Position numbers and translations under genes: made by a program
NCBI GenBank assembly: GCA_903835005.1
Contig: CAILLK010000149.1
Coordinates: forward strand, 1 to 64,000
Direction: 5' to 3'
From: an uncultured Bacteroidota bacterium
GTDB taxonomy: Bacteria; Bacteroidota; Bacteroidia; Chitinophagales; Chitinophagaceae
DNA: 64,000 nucleotides
In this document: positions 9,156-20,161 of the stretch, piece by piece
How the letters are laid out: every line of letters starts with the position of its first letter
Numbering within the stretch: the stretch's first letter is position 1
Notes under the pieces: generated by a model
The model's input: only the letters and a program-made list of their open reading frames with translations
The model's database searches: none
Told to the model about the DNA's origin: nothing

Positions 9156-10631
9156 TCACCGCTCATAAACCCTGTAAACCGTCCAAATATACGATCGGCT
9201 TTGCCAGTTGGTGAAATTGAAGGGGGCCATCCAGGATGGGAGAATACAGTATACTTTTTCGAGCCTGAAATTTTGGAGCACAGGGTCGGGGATAAGCTGG
9301 TGGTTTAAAAACAATACGGGGCGGCCATTGGCGGTTTTCAGAATTCGGGTCAGTTCGCCGGGGTTGGAAATTGTATGCTCTTCGAGGTTTTTGGGCTGGT
9401 AAAAGTTAACGCACAACCCTACCAACTGGTACACGGGAGTTTCGTAAGATACCAATACAGGTTTCTGTTTTCCGGCATAGTTGTAGATAGCTTCGTAATA
9501 TTTAATGGCCTCATGTGCGGGCGTAAAGATTTTTACTACCAACATTATACTGTTAAGGGCTGCGAATAGGGGTATGGCCCACCTGTAATATTTCCTACCG
9601 GGGTATAGCTGCACCAGATACTCGAAACCACTGCAGGCCAGGAAAATAAACGCCAGCGAAACGGGAAATAAAAACCGGATCTCTTTATGGGCTATTAGGC
9701 AATGGGCGGCAATAAAAGCGATAACTATCCAGCTGAGCACATGCTGCCTTTTTTGCCACACTCCTATAAAAAACAAGGTCAGCAATACCACACTTATGGG
9801 CGGCACACCAATATCGAGATACTTGGTGAAATAATACCACCACGGGTCCACCCCGAATGCTGCTGCTTTGTGGTTTATCATATTTACACTGAAGTAATTC
9901 CAGGGTGAAAAAGTCCAATCTCCGTAAAACCAGCGGTCGATGCAAACAGATAAGGCTATTGCAATAATGCCGCCTGCGCCTAGTATAAGCCAAAGCCGGA
10001 TGGGCCATTTGCCGTAGCGCAATAACCAGCAGACCAGGCCCAGGACAGCGATGCCCAGCTGAAGACGAATGAAGACGGAAAAACCCAATAGTAACCCAGC
10101 GAGCAGCAACCTTGCTAATGGATTCTTTGCAGCAAGATCATGGAACGGATACAAAAAAGTAAAGGACAGGAAAAAGAAAAGGCCGGAAATATTCTCGGCT
10201 GAAAAACGTACGCCCACATAGGGTACAAACCACAAGAAAAAACCGCACCATACCAGCGCCTGTTTACCTCTTTGAGTTATCAACTCTGGAAACAACCGCC
10301 TCACTATGCGGGTTGTAGTCCACCAGGTCAGCAAGCCCATTATCAGGCGCAACAAGAAGGCGATGGTAAACGGATTGTACCAGCCCGCCAGTTGCAGGCC
10401 GCGCCCCATCGCATAAACCACCGATGGCTGCAGGGCTGAACGGCACCGTGCTGCATACTCCCAAGCAAGGTCGCAGCCGGGTGAAAGCCCCAGCTTATGG
10501 TTTGCAAACTCCAGCACCTGGAAATGCTCATCGGGCTGATGGTAGCCGATACTGAACCATGCGGCCACCATCTGCACCAGCAACCCCAGTATAAACCAAT
10601 TGCGGAATTGAAGGTTTGGGGCAATTTTCAT
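9156..10631 (-). CDS. GT22-like (GT-C fold) mannosyltransferase
   Basis: 491 residues with about ten membrane segments. It shows hallmarks of the GT22/ALG9-PIGB-type family (GT-C fold): the early loop 'HQPDEHFQVLE' (31-41) with the DE catalytic pair, and the later 'HKEIRFLFP' loop (residues ~317-325). Such enzymes transfer sugar from a polyprenyl-phosphate donor on the outer face of the membrane, here probably to a surface glycolipid or polysaccharide. Monocistronic. Donor and acceptor cannot be read from the sequence. Confidence 0.8.
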   Translation of the reverse strand: MKIAPNLQFRNWFILGLLVQMVAAWFSIGYHQPDEHFQVLEFANHKLGLSPGCDLAWEYAARCRSALQPSVVYAMGRGLQLAGWYNPFTIAFLLRLIMGLLTWWTTTRIVRRLFPELITQRGKQALVWCGFFLWFVPYVGVRFSAENISGLFFFLSFTFLYPFHDLAAKNPLARLLLAGLLLGFSVFIRLQLGIAVLGLVCWLLRYGKWPIRLWLILGAGGIIAIALSVCIDRWFYGDWTFSPWNYFSVNMINHKAAAFGVDPWWYYFTKYLDIGVPPISVVLLTLFFIGVWQKRQHVLSWIVIAFIAAHCLIAHKEIRFLFPVSLAFIFLACSGFEYLVQLYPGRKYYRWAIPLFAALNSIMLVVKIFTPAHEAIKYYEAIYNYAGKQKPVLVSYETPVYQLVGLCVNFYQPKNLEEHTISNPGELTRILKTANGRPVLFLNHQLIPDPVLQNFRLEKVYCILPSWMAPFNFTNWQSRSYIWTVYRVYER

Positions 10632-10918
10632 AAGTTAACTGCAAGCGCTACAGGTTGATATGTGCAACTGGAAATAAATAAAGCAAGTTTGGTGCCAGAA
10701 AATAGTTACGGCAACAGAGGTTTCATTGAGCAGCCGGTAAATCTGTAATCATAAATAATATAGTACCTAAATTTTTAACCACAAGGTGCACAAGGTATAA
10801 ATACAAAGAGTGCCTAAAATTGTATTAAAATAAAGGAACGGGCAAAAGTAAATTTCCCTCTTATTATGACAGGCAAGTAAATTCAGCATTGCCAACTTGT
10901 ATAGACTATTGCTGAGCT

Positions 10919-11329
10919 TTATTTCGCGGTACTATCGGGCCGGAACAATTTATTTACAGGTGCAAGGGCACGCATCAGCTTTTCTTTTCGGACTTCAGGG
11001 CTTTCCATATTGCCTTTATCGGCCAGCTTCAGCAATTTGTTGTAGCAACCGATGAGTTTGCAGAGTATATCAACTGTATCCATGCAGGGGATGGGGGCAC
11101 CTTTTTTGAGCATATCCTTTGATACCGTGCGTATAAATTCCTGAATTCGGGCTGCGAAGAACAAGGGTAAGCCGGGATCGGCAAAAGATAAATGCGCCCA
11201 CTGGTCCACGGTTTTTTCTTCATGTACCTTTTCGAGGGAGATTACAGAGTTCTTACCTGTTTTATCGAAATAAGGCAGTACTGCCAGCTGCCTGAAATTT
11301 TTGGTTGTCTTGTTCATAACTGTGTTCAA
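10919..11329 (-). CDS. Hypothetical protein, 136 residues
   Basis: Not recognised. No signal peptide or membrane segment. Basic N-terminus, a probable globular middle, and a helical C-terminus rich in Lys/Leu. It stands alone between the mannosyltransferase and the lasso-like locus, all on the minus strand but well separated. Confidence 0.55.
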   Translation of the reverse strand: MNTVMNKTTKNFRQLAVLPYFDKTGKNSVISLEKVHEEKTVDQWAHLSFADPGLPLFFAARIQEFIRTVSKDMLKKGAPIPCMDTVDILCKLIGCYNKLLKLADKGNMESPEVRKEKLMRALAPVNKLFRPDSTAK

Positions 11330-11479
11330 AATGCTGCACCTGTAATTTCCATTATCCTGACAATACCGCGCAGCAGGTAAATACTGTTACCGGAAGGTCT
11401 GTAAACAAAGGTCAGAATAGTTCCATTAATCAGCAAATCGGATTTCAGTTAATTACTGTATTCATTACAATAAAAATAA

Positions 11480-11686
11480 AGTATTTTCTTAACCGCAATT
11501 AATTGCGATGACAGGCTGTTCAGTGTTACTAAAAATATTGAGGAATATGCTCTCAAAATTCCAGCTATTCTGAAAAAGCATACCGGCCTGCCCAATCACC
11601 GCGCCACAGGATACAGAACAATCCCTCATTACCTCACCATCGGCTCAAACAAAATGCAAATCAAATTTTATGATGCAGAATCATAA
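11480..11686 (+). pseudogene. Possible gene remnant (start missing)
   Basis: An open + frame without any start codon ends at TAA 11684-11686. It encodes about 68 residues that look protein-like, for example 'EEYALKIPAILKKHTGLPN' and '..HYLTIGSNKMQIKFYDAES'. It could be the 3' end of a deleted gene. Family not recognised. Confidence 0.25.
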
Positions 11687-11758
11687 AACGCTACAGCAAA
11701 AAGATGCTGCAAATAAACGGGGAGGGATATGTAAAGAATGCAATATTGCTGAGTAAAC

Positions 11759-11902
11759 TCAGGAATCATATGTGGTGTAATGCGTAGGTGACGGACTGCC
11801 CATGGTTACTTTTGAGCCTTCTACCTCACCGTGATGATTAGAGCCGGTTTTGATTTTATCCATTCTGATAATATCGAAACGAGGAGCGGTCCAGGCTTTC
11901 AT
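11759..11902 (-). CDS. Candidate lasso peptide precursor
   Basis: A 47-residue peptide encoded about 77 nt after the cyclase stop on the same strand. A GTG at 11950 would add 16 residues; the ATG at 11902 gives the usual precursor size. The leader-like part is 'MKAWTAPRFDIIRMDKIKT', with the W/Y..P pattern of lasso leaders and a Thr at the cut region. The core would begin at Gly20: G1 S N H H G E7 V E9, allowing a 7- or 9-residue macrolactam with E7 or E9. A 19-residue Ser/Thr/Tyr/His-rich tail follows. The call depends on the neighbouring cyclase. B1/B2 partners are not in the window. Confidence 0.5.
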   Translation of the reverse strand: MKAWTAPRFDIIRMDKIKTGSNHHGEVEGSKVTMGSPSPTHYTTYDS

Positions 11903-11979
11903 ACCTGCACGAAAATTACTGCCTTCTGGTAAATTTTTATCGGAAGTCACTGATAATGTTTTTGTAAAGATATGGAATT

Positions 11980-13848
11980 TTAGAAATTACCAACATTTTT
12001 TTTTAGCCAACACAATAAAATATTATACTTCATCAGATTCCCATTATCATTAAATAAATTTAATATTTTTTCTTTCTGAGCCTCGCTGTACCGTGTAAAA
12101 TTATTTACCTGGAAATTAAAAGCTTTCAATTCATTTTCAAATACGTGTGGTGCAAAAGTATAAGGAAACATGATGCCTGTTTTGGAATCGCGCCTAAGTG
12201 TTTCGGGCGGCAGGTATTTACCCATACTTTTGCGCCAAGCTGTGCGTGTAAGTTCGCCTTCGTATTTGATGGCATTGGGCATAGACAAGTAAAACTGAGT
12301 AAGCCTTATATCGGCCATAGGAAACCTGTTTTCCATACGGAACCATGCAGCATAATTATTTTCGGTTTCCATGCGCTGTGATATCTGGGGTTTGAGCAGC
12401 TTGTATTTGAGTAAGTGCCGGTGAGATTTATATCGCTCCCTGAATGTGCTGTCGCGCCATGCTTCATCGCCGCGCCTGAAACGGTTTGAGAAAGGAAACG
12501 GGAATAACAGGGCAGAGGTTTTGACATCATACTGATTCAGCTTAGTGAGATTACTGATTTTATGCAAAATGTATTCCAAACCCGCAGGGATGAATGGTTT
12601 GTATTTATTAAAGCCATAGCGGCTTTTAGCCTTAAAATATTCAGAATAATTTTTATTGTCGAGATGATCCATAAAATAAAAATCGCCCCTGTAAGTAGCC
12701 ATTTCATCACCGGGGAAGCCTGAAAACATAGTACGGACATTGCGATCCATGGCCTCTTTTTTTATGGGCAATTGCCATGAGAGGTACCATCTTTCGAGCC
12801 CGTCGTTAATCTGTTCCACCAATTCTATCACCCTGAGGGGATCATCATAAATGTCCCGGGTTATCCATACCGGGTTATCGATGCCATTGAAACGGATTAC
12901 TTCATTTGCATACTGGACTTCGCTACCAACCCCCAAGGAGGTATAGGGGAAAGATTCCTCACTATCAGCATTAGTAAACGTATAGATATTTTTTCCGGTA
13001 CCCTTAAGAAAATTACTGGCCACACCTGTAATAGAAGCAGAATCCATACCACCGCTCAGCTCTATGCCAATAGGATAGTTGGTTCGGAGGCGACACTGCA
13101 TAGCGGTTTCGAAGTGGTGACGCAGGCCATCGTAATAATCAACCTTCCGGGCCAACTTTAATTCGGTGGTAGCATCAAGCGTCCAGTATTGAGAAGTGGT
13201 GAGCTTATTCTTTGCCGGGTAAAAACTCAGGCAGTGTGCAGGCTTCAGTTTGAGGATATGCAGGTAGATCGTGGTATCGGCCGCCTGAATATGCATAAAA
13301 AAACTCTGATTGTAGAAGTACTGTTTATTGACTGCCTTATTGACCGGCAGGCAAAGTAATCCTTTCTTCTGGGAGGCAAAAGCAAACAGATTATCTCTGA
13401 AATAGTAAAAGAAGGATTTGATACCCATCTGATCGCGGGCACAGAACCATTTCTGGTTAGGGCCATCCCAGATAGCAAAAGCGAAATCGCCCACGAGGTA
13501 GTTTACACAATCTTCGCCATACTTTTGGTATGCCAGCAGAATAAGCTGGCTATCGGCCATGAGTTTTTGAGAAGGGGCTGTGATACCGAAAAGCCGGAAC
13601 AGTTCGTCGCGGTTATCAATTCTGGCATCGGCGGTGATGGTGATCTGGCGTTCTGTATCGGTAAAGGGGAGTTTTTCATTGACGGATTCTGGTGTATTGA
13701 ACAACATGAGATGCCCCATACCGTTATTGCCGGCACACCAGGTATTTTTAACATCTGCTACCCAGTGGTTCAGCTGGGTTGTCATCAGGTCAAGTTCTTC
13801 AGTTACAGGCTTATTGTCGGTATAGCACAGGCCAAAGATTGCACTCAT
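11980..13848 (-). CDS. Asparagine synthetase-like protein, probable lasso peptide cyclase
   Basis: 622 residues. The N-terminal Ntn glutaminase-like domain starts 'MSAIFGLCY', so the catalytic Cys2 of AsnB is replaced by Ser. Glutamine hydrolysis is therefore unlikely, as in lasso macrolactam synthetases (McjC/LarC type). The C-terminal synthetase domain keeps the ATP pyrophosphatase loop 'ELSGGMDSASIT' (near 265). The reaction expected is ATP-dependent isopeptide bond formation on a leader-free core. A short precursor-like gene follows on the same strand. No B1 recognition protein, B2 protease or transporter is nearby, so it may depend on genes elsewhere. An amidotransferase for another substrate is the alternative. 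Confidence 0.75.
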   Translation of the reverse strand: MSAIFGLCYTDNKPVTEELDLMTTQLNHWVADVKNTWCAGNNGMGHLMLFNTPESVNEKLPFTDTERQITITADARIDNRDELFRLFGITAPSQKLMADSQLILLAYQKYGEDCVNYLVGDFAFAIWDGPNQKWFCARDQMGIKSFFYYFRDNLFAFASQKKGLLCLPVNKAVNKQYFYNQSFFMHIQAADTTIYLHILKLKPAHCLSFYPAKNKLTTSQYWTLDATTELKLARKVDYYDGLRHHFETAMQCRLRTNYPIGIELSGGMDSASITGVASNFLKGTGKNIYTFTNADSEESFPYTSLGVGSEVQYANEVIRFNGIDNPVWITRDIYDDPLRVIELVEQINDGLERWYLSWQLPIKKEAMDRNVRTMFSGFPGDEMATYRGDFYFMDHLDNKNYSEYFKAKSRYGFNKYKPFIPAGLEYILHKISNLTKLNQYDVKTSALLFPFPFSNRFRRGDEAWRDSTFRERYKSHRHLLKYKLLKPQISQRMETENNYAAWFRMENRFPMADIRLTQFYLSMPNAIKYEGELTRTAWRKSMGKYLPPETLRRDSKTGIMFPYTFAPHVFENELKAFNFQVNNFTRYSEAQKEKILNLFNDNGNLMKYNILLCWLKKNVGNF

Positions 13849-14346
13849 GGGGCAAAGGTAAGGATGCTTGAAGTAAAATGAACAAATGAATGATACAGGG
13901 AATAATTCAGAATTTTGAGTCCTTTTTCACTTAATATCGCTATGGAATCTAATCGTAATCATGTATTGGGTATCCATATTCCGGAATAAGACCGATCTGC
14001 AGTGCCCAATTTTTTAGTATAATGTATTTTGTGCCCACATCGGGAATGCAGCTTGATAAGAACCTATTTAACGTCAGTATTGAATTTAAAAATATGATTA
14101 TCAATTTATTATGCCAATTTGTAGTATGGCAGCAAAAATATTTGATACCTATCACTATGGCAGAAGCAACTGCAGAATATAGTCAGTATCACAGAAATTT
14201 CCTGAGTGATGTATATAAACATATAATCCCTTCAGGATTATCACATAAGCAGTAAAAAATAAGTTTCAAATAACGAATTAAGTCATTGATGCCACCTTAA
14301 TATCAGGATGAACAAGCACCCTTATTTTCATATGGAAAAGTGGCGT
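13849..14346. other. AT-rich intergenic stretch
   Basis: Overlapping short frames exist on both strands (e.g. 14022-14255 + and 13949-14155 -), but none has family features or a convincing start. It may contain the promoter of the cyclase operon. Confidence 0.35.
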
Positions 14347-14853
14347 CTAATTAATAAATGAAATTACTGCTTCATTATTCTGAGCCGCTAAAGAATAGAA
14401 AGCCTGAACTCTTTGGAAATATTCAAAATGATAGTCAAAAGCTTCCTCACCTTCGGGCCAAAGGATACCCGGATAAATATCTGACCGCATTTTTAAATCA
14501 GAATTCAGTAACATGGTTCTGAAATCATCCGCAGTAATATTTTTTATGGCTTCATTCACCTCGCTCACCTGAGCTGGTGTGCGATAATCTGCAGGGCCAT
14601 ACCCCAGATCTTGATCTTCATCAATAATATAATCACCAAAAACAACCCACTTAAGCGGGGGTTCTGCCTTTTCAACCTGCTCTATTGTATAACCAGTTAA
14701 AATATAGAGCAAACCATCCCAGGTTTTATCCAGATCAAGCAAATTGGGGTTTTCCTCATCATTAAATATTACGTCTTCCAACTTAGAACTATCGATAAGG
14801 AACAGATTAAGTTCCTCCTCAGAAACACGGACTAAATTGCCGATCATGCTCAT
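14347..14853 (-). CDS. DUF1877 (YfbM-like) protein
   Basis: 168 residues. The start 'MSMIGNLVRVSEEELN', the middle 'LDLDKTWDGLLYILTG' and the tail 'YFQRVQAFYSLAAQNNEAVISF' match DUF1877, a family of small cytosolic proteins of unknown function with E. coli YfbM as type. It lies just downstream of kbl on the same strand (27 bp apart) and may be cotranscribed. Confidence 0.82.
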   Translation of the reverse strand: MSMIGNLVRVSEEELNLFLIDSSKLEDVIFNDEENPNLLDLDKTWDGLLYILTGYTIEQVEKAEPPLKWVVFGDYIIDEDQDLGYGPADYRTPAQVSEVNEAIKNITADDFRTMLLNSDLKMRSDIYPGILWPEGEEAFDYHFEYFQRVQAFYSLAAQNNEAVISFIN

Positions 14854-14880
14854 AGCTGAAGATAAATTAGTTGTAAAGTA

Positions 14881-16086
14881 CTAACTGATTGTTTCGGCTT
14901 TTAGCACACCCAAATCCTTGCCAGCCCGGATAAAGGCATCAATGGCTTTATCGAGGTGGTGGCGCTCGTGACCGGCGGATATCTGCACGCGTATGCGGGC
15001 GAGGCCCTTTGGCACAACGGGGAAGAAGAAGCCGGTTACGAATATGCCTTCGTCCTGCATACGTGCGGCAAACTTCTGTGCTACTACTGCATCATAAAGC
15101 ATAATAGGGCAAATAGGGTGAGTGCCTGGTTTTATGTCGAAACCGGCATCGGTCATGCGCTTACGGAAGTATATTGTATTTGCTTCGAGCTTATCGCGCA
15201 GTTCGGTGGTTTCGCTGAGCATATCGAGCACGGCTATTGAGGCGCCGACAATAGACGGGGCGAGGGAATTGGAGAACAGGTATGGGCGGCTGCGCTGGCG
15301 AAGCATATCAATAATCTCTTTGCGGCCGCTGGTAAAGCCGCCTGATGCGCCACCCAGGGCCTTGCCCAGTGTGCCGGTGATGATATCTATACGGCCCATA
15401 ACGCCACACAGCTCATGCACACCACGGCCGGTGGCACCCATAAAGCCGGATGAATGGCTCTCATCAATCATAACCAGGGCGTCATATTTATCGGCCAGGT
15501 CGCATATTTGGTCAAGACGGGCTATGGTGCCATCCATCGAGAATACAGAGTCGGTAACGATAAGACGTGTGCGACAGTCCATATTGGCTTGTAACTGGGC
15601 CTCGAGGTCGGCCATATCGTTGTTTTTGTATCGGCCACGGCGAGCCTTGCACAGGCGCACACCATCTATGATGGAGGCATGATTGAGTTCATCGCTGATA
15701 ATGGCATCATTTTCGCCCAACAAGGGTTCGAACACTCCGCCATTGGCATCAAAGCAGGCCACATATAGTATAGCATCGTCGGTGCCGAGGAATTTAGATA
15801 TCTTTTCTTCCAGCTCTTTATGTATATCCTGAGTGCCGCAGATAAAGCGCACGGAGCTCATGCCGTAGCCCCGGTGATCTATAGCTTTATGGGCAGCTTC
15901 AATCACCTTGGGGTGCGAGGAGAGGCCGAGGTAGTTGTTGGCACAGAAGTTGAGTACCTGGCGGCCATTTACAGTAATTTCAGGGCCCTGAGCTGACTCA
16001 ATAATACGTTCGCGTTTGAATAAACCGGCGTTTTCTATTTCCTGCAATTCGGATTGCAGCCTGGTGTAAAATGAGGGACTTGACAT
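14881..16086 (-). CDS. kbl: 2-amino-3-ketobutyrate CoA ligase (glycine C-acetyltransferase)
   Basis: 401 residues, the usual length for this PLP enzyme of the alpha-oxoamine synthase family. It splits 2-amino-3-ketobutyrate with CoA into glycine and acetyl-CoA in threonine breakdown. Family strings are present: '[10 protein letters not shown]', '[19 protein letters not shown]', '[17 protein letters not shown]' and the PLP-lysine region '[15 protein letters not shown]'. A threonine dehydrogenase partner is not in the window; a threonine aldolase is encoded at 18.9 kb. Serine palmitoyltransferase is a related alternative, but the sequence is clearly closest to Kbl. Confidence 0.93.
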   Translation of the reverse strand: MSSPSFYTRLQSELQEIENAGLFKRERIIESAQGPEITVNGRQVLNFCANNYLGLSSHPKVIEAAHKAIDHRGYGMSSVRFICGTQDIHKELEEKISKFLGTDDAILYVACFDANGGVFEPLLGENDAIISDELNHASIIDGVRLCKARRGRYKNNDMADLEAQLQANMDCRTRLIVTDSVFSMDGTIARLDQICDLADKYDALVMIDESHSSGFMGATGRGVHELCGVMGRIDIITGTLGKALGGASGGFTSGRKEIIDMLRQRSRPYLFSNSLAPSIVGASIAVLDMLSETTELRDKLEANTIYFRKRMTDAGFDIKPGTHPICPIMLYDAVVAQKFAARMQDEGIFVTGFFFPVVPKGLARIRVQISAGHERHHLDKAIDAFIRAGKDLGVLKAETIS

Positions 16087-16127
16087 GACTTAAAAAAATT
16101 TAAAACCAACTAAAATGAACAGTTCAA

Positions 16128-16856
16128 CTATAATTTAGTATATATTGAAGTGCAGTTTTCAGCCGGATTAGTTGGTGTGCTAGTTGCGCTATAATTGATA
16201 ATCATCTGTGTAAGTGTAAATGTACCCGTACCACTTACTGTGCTGCCATTACCACATATTTGGCTGGGAATAGATATTGTATTATCCTGCTGATTGAAAT
16301 ACACCAGTACGTTTACATTAGTGCCATACCCGCCAAAGTTGTTGATATTAAGCACATTAGTCTGGCCACCATAAGTACCGGTAGCGCCGAATTTATAATT
16401 GCGGGCGGTACAGGCATTGCTGTCGGAGAGGCTGCCGTAGAAGAGCGCGCCGGCATCGGGAGACACTACAATCAGGTTCAGATTGTAAACCCTTGGCACC
16501 ACCTGTGTAGGCGTATAGGCAGTAAGCGCTACCTGGTATGTGCCATGAGCCATATGATTGGTATAAAAAGTAAAATTGGTGGTATAGGTGGGCACAGCGC
16601 TGAATGAGTCGGGGGTTACTTTGATGCCCTGTGGCAAGGATGAAAATACCAGCATAACAGAATCTTCGGGGTAGCCATTGAGAAATTTTACCAACGCAGA
16701 CATGGTATAGACACCGGTATCGGGCAAATAAACATCATATACGCCTGAAACATTGGCATCGTTGGTTACGGTGTAATTAAGAGGCTGTTTCTGTATTTTT
16801 TCGCAGGAGGCATATAAGACACAAGAAGTCAGTAAAAATAAAACTATTTTTCGCAT
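16128..16856 (-). CDS. Lipoprotein of unknown function
   Basis: 242 residues with a lipoprotein signal peptide: 'MRKIVLFLLTSCVLYAS|C' with the lipobox Cys near residue 19. The mature part is beta-rich with Tyr/Thr/Asn-rich strands, probably Ig-like, and has the look of small Bacteroidota surface lipoproteins. No family recognised. It lies upstream of kbl on the same strand, 41 bp away. Confidence 0.7.
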   Translation of the reverse strand: MRKIVLFLLTSCVLYASCEKIQKQPLNYTVTNDANVSGVYDVYLPDTGVYTMSALVKFLNGYPEDSVMLVFSSLPQGIKVTPDSFSAVPTYTTNFTFYTNHMAHGTYQVALTAYTPTQVVPRVYNLNLIVVSPDAGALFYGSLSDSNACTARNYKFGATGTYGGQTNVLNINNFGGYGTNVNVLVYFNQQDNTISIPSQICGNGSTVSGTGTFTLTQMIINYSATSTPTNPAENCTSIYTKL

Positions 16857-17051
16857 ACGGTAATTTTAAAGCGGAAAGATACGTTCATAATATTAAAAAA
16901 GCATCTGAAAACGGGCTATTTTTTTGAATTAAAGAAATAGCAGTATTCTCATGATCTAAAAAGGGAATGTATAAACCAAAACAAACATGGAAATGATACC
17001 CGTTAACCGGTAGTGGATTTTAAACTGAGCCCGGACAAAATGAGCAAGTAA

Positions 17052-18318
<1,267 letters not shown>

Positions 18319-18335
18319 CTGAAAGAAACAGGGTT

Positions 18336-18845
18336 TCAATAATCAATTCCCATATCCTTGTTATACATTCCAGCTTCCAGGAGCCCATCGAACAACATGG
18401 TTTTAGTTTTGGGATCATAGAATTTTACAGCGGTAATTTCCACTCCATCCATAAGTGGTACCATATCGGTAATGATGGCGGGCACTTTTTTGTGTTTTGC
18501 ATTTTCGATGCAGGCAAGACCATTGGAGAGCAGAAAGGCCCCGACACCGGCCTGCATCAACCGCTGTAATTTACTGTGGTATTCCTGGTGAAAGCCGGGG
18601 AAGAATTCCAAAACGTAATTGCCGGCGGTATCCAGTCCACATGATTTGCCAAAGGTAGTATCGCCGGTTTCCTGAAGCAATTCCATAGCCCTGTTGATAT
18701 CTTTAATGGTAAAAGAAAGGATATAGCCCTGAAATAATACATGCACCTGGGGCCTGGTCCAGATATTTCTCATCTGAATTGCTCGCTGGGCGAAAGAGGT
18801 AAAAGAAAGAATAAATGCCAGTAAAAGCAGTGATAACCGTTTCAT
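18336..18845 (-). CDS. Secreted hypothetical protein, 169 residues
   Basis: Signal peptide at residues 1-19 (LSLLLLAFILSFTSFAQ, cleavage after AQ-like site). The mature part of ~150 residues has no motif that I recognise. Predicted periplasmic. It stands between the repeat array and the divergent threonine aldolase. Confidence 0.65.
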   Translation of the reverse strand: MKRLSLLLLAFILSFTSFAQRAIQMRNIWTRPQVHVLFQGYILSFTIKDINRAMELLQETGDTTFGKSCGLDTAGNYVLEFFPGFHQEYHSKLQRLMQAGVGAFLLSNGLACIENAKHKKVPAIITDMVPLMDGVEITAVKFYDPKTKTMLFDGLLEAGMYNKDMGIDY

Positions 18846-18908
18846 CAGCCGGTTTTAATTCTCTAAAGTACTGAAAAGAACTAAATTTAACCCCTGATTC
18901 AATTATTT

Positions 18909-19934
18909 ATGAAAAGTTTTGCCAGCGACAATTATGCCGGAGTATTACCTGAAGTGATGGAAGCACTGAGCAGGGCGAATATGGACCATGCCCGATCTTA
19001 TGGCGCAGATGCCGTTACGAAGCGCACCGTTTCTTTATTCAGAGAAGTGTTTGAAGCTGAGGTGGATGTATACTTTGTATTTAACGGCACGGGTGCGAAT
19101 ATACTCAGTATCAGCAGCGCCACACAGACGTTCAATGCAGTTCTTTGCGCAGATACAAGCCATATATACAATGACGAATCATCGGCCCCTGAGACTTTTA
19201 CAGGATGCCGATTTTTCCCACTCAAGGCAAATGACCATGGTAAGCTGGATGTGGATACCATCGGGGAAAGACTGATAAGAAAAGGTGATGTGCATTATCC
19301 GCAAACGGCTTTGCTGTCCATTACACAGGCCACAGAATATGGTACCGTATATACCCCTGAAGAAATACGACTGATAGCGGATCTGGCCCATGAGCATGGC
19401 CTATACCTGCATATGGACGGATCGAGGTTTTTTAATGCCGCTGCCTCCCTGGGCTGCGGGCTGAAAGATATAAGCGGTGATGCAGGAGTAGATATTCTTT
19501 CGCTGGGGGGCACCAAAGCAGGAATGATGTATGGCGAGGCCGTAGTAGTTTTTAACAAAGAGCTATCAAAGCAAATTGCCTATAAGCATAAGCAGGTAAT
19601 ACAACTTGCATCGAAAACCAGGTTTATTGCTGCGCAATTTGAAGTAATGCTTCAGAAAGAATTCTGGCGGAAACCGGCTACACACTCCAATGAGATGGCA
19701 ATCTTGCTAAGTAAGGCACTAGCAGCATACCCTAAAGTTGTAGTCACAAAACCAGTTCAGGCCAACGCCATATTCGCTGAGATACCCCGCAGCTGGTATG
19801 CGCCGCTACAGGAGCATTTCCCTTTTTATGTATGGAAAGACAGCACTCATGAGGTAAGGCTTATGTGCTCATGGGATACAAGAGAAGAGGATATAGCAAG
19901 GTTCAGCAAGGCTATAAATGCTTTAAATGTATAA
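18909..19934 (+). CDS. ltaE: Low-specificity threonine aldolase
   Basis: 341 residues. PLP enzyme of the aspartate aminotransferase fold that cleaves L-threonine/allo-threonine to glycine and acetaldehyde. Family marks: 'FASDNYAGVLPEVMEAL' at the start, 'HIYNDESSAPE', 'LHMDGSRFFNAA' (aspartate that binds the PLP nitrogen), and 'SLGGTKAGMMYGEAVV' with the PLP lysine. With kbl nearby, the region holds two independent routes from threonine to glycine. Confidence 0.9.
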   Translation: MKSFASDNYAGVLPEVMEALSRANMDHARSYGADAVTKRTVSLFREVFEAEVDVYFVFNGTGANILSISSATQTFNAVLCADTSHIYNDESSAPETFTGCRFFPLKANDHGKLDVDTIGERLIRKGDVHYPQTALLSITQATEYGTVYTPEEIRLIADLAHEHGLYLHMDGSRFFNAAASLGCGLKDISGDAGVDILSLGGTKAGMMYGEAVVVFNKELSKQIAYKHKQVIQLASKTRFIAAQFEVMLQKEFWRKPATHSNEMAILLSKALAAYPKVVVTKPVQANAIFAEIPRSWYAPLQEHFPFYVWKDSTHEVRLMCSWDTREEDIARFSKAINALNV

Positions 19935-19949
19935 GCAGGTTATTTCTGA

Positions 19950-20099
19950 TTATTTTGAAACAGGTTGGGGAACTGTATCCATTACCTCAGTTTTCGGTGT
20001 AAAGAAGTAGTTTTTTACCAGTGCAAAGGTTACCGGTAATATGAGTATAAGTATGAAAACTATAATTACCAACAGACTTTTAGTACTTGGTTTTGCCAC
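19950..20099 (-). CDS. Small single-span membrane protein
   Basis: About 49 residues from a GTG at 20099 (an upstream ATT would add four). Lys-rich N-terminus, one strong membrane helix (LLVIIVFILILILPVTFAL), then a short polar tail ending at TAA 19950. It lies 62 bp downstream of where the MutS-like gene ends, on the same strand, so it may be the last gene of that operon. No family recognised. Confidence 0.45.
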   Translation of the reverse strand: MAKPSTKSLLVIIVFILILILPVTFALVKNYFFTPKTEVMDTVPQPVSK

Positions 20100-20161
20100 T
20101 TTGACGAGAATTTTCTGATTGCAAATTTAATTACTAATCACTGAAAAATTAAGACTGTTTT

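Noticed and set aside
8871-9214. Two opposing short ORFs between typA and the mannosyltransferase
   Set aside because: Mutually overlapping, no family match, no promoter or start context.
11980-13848. Genuine asparagine synthetase AsnB
   Set aside because: The catalytic Cys2 is replaced by Ser and a precursor-like gene follows.
13949-14255. Opposing short ORFs upstream of the lasso-type cyclase, considered as B1/B2 remnants
   Set aside because: Neither resembles an RRE protein or a B2 transglutaminase-like protease.
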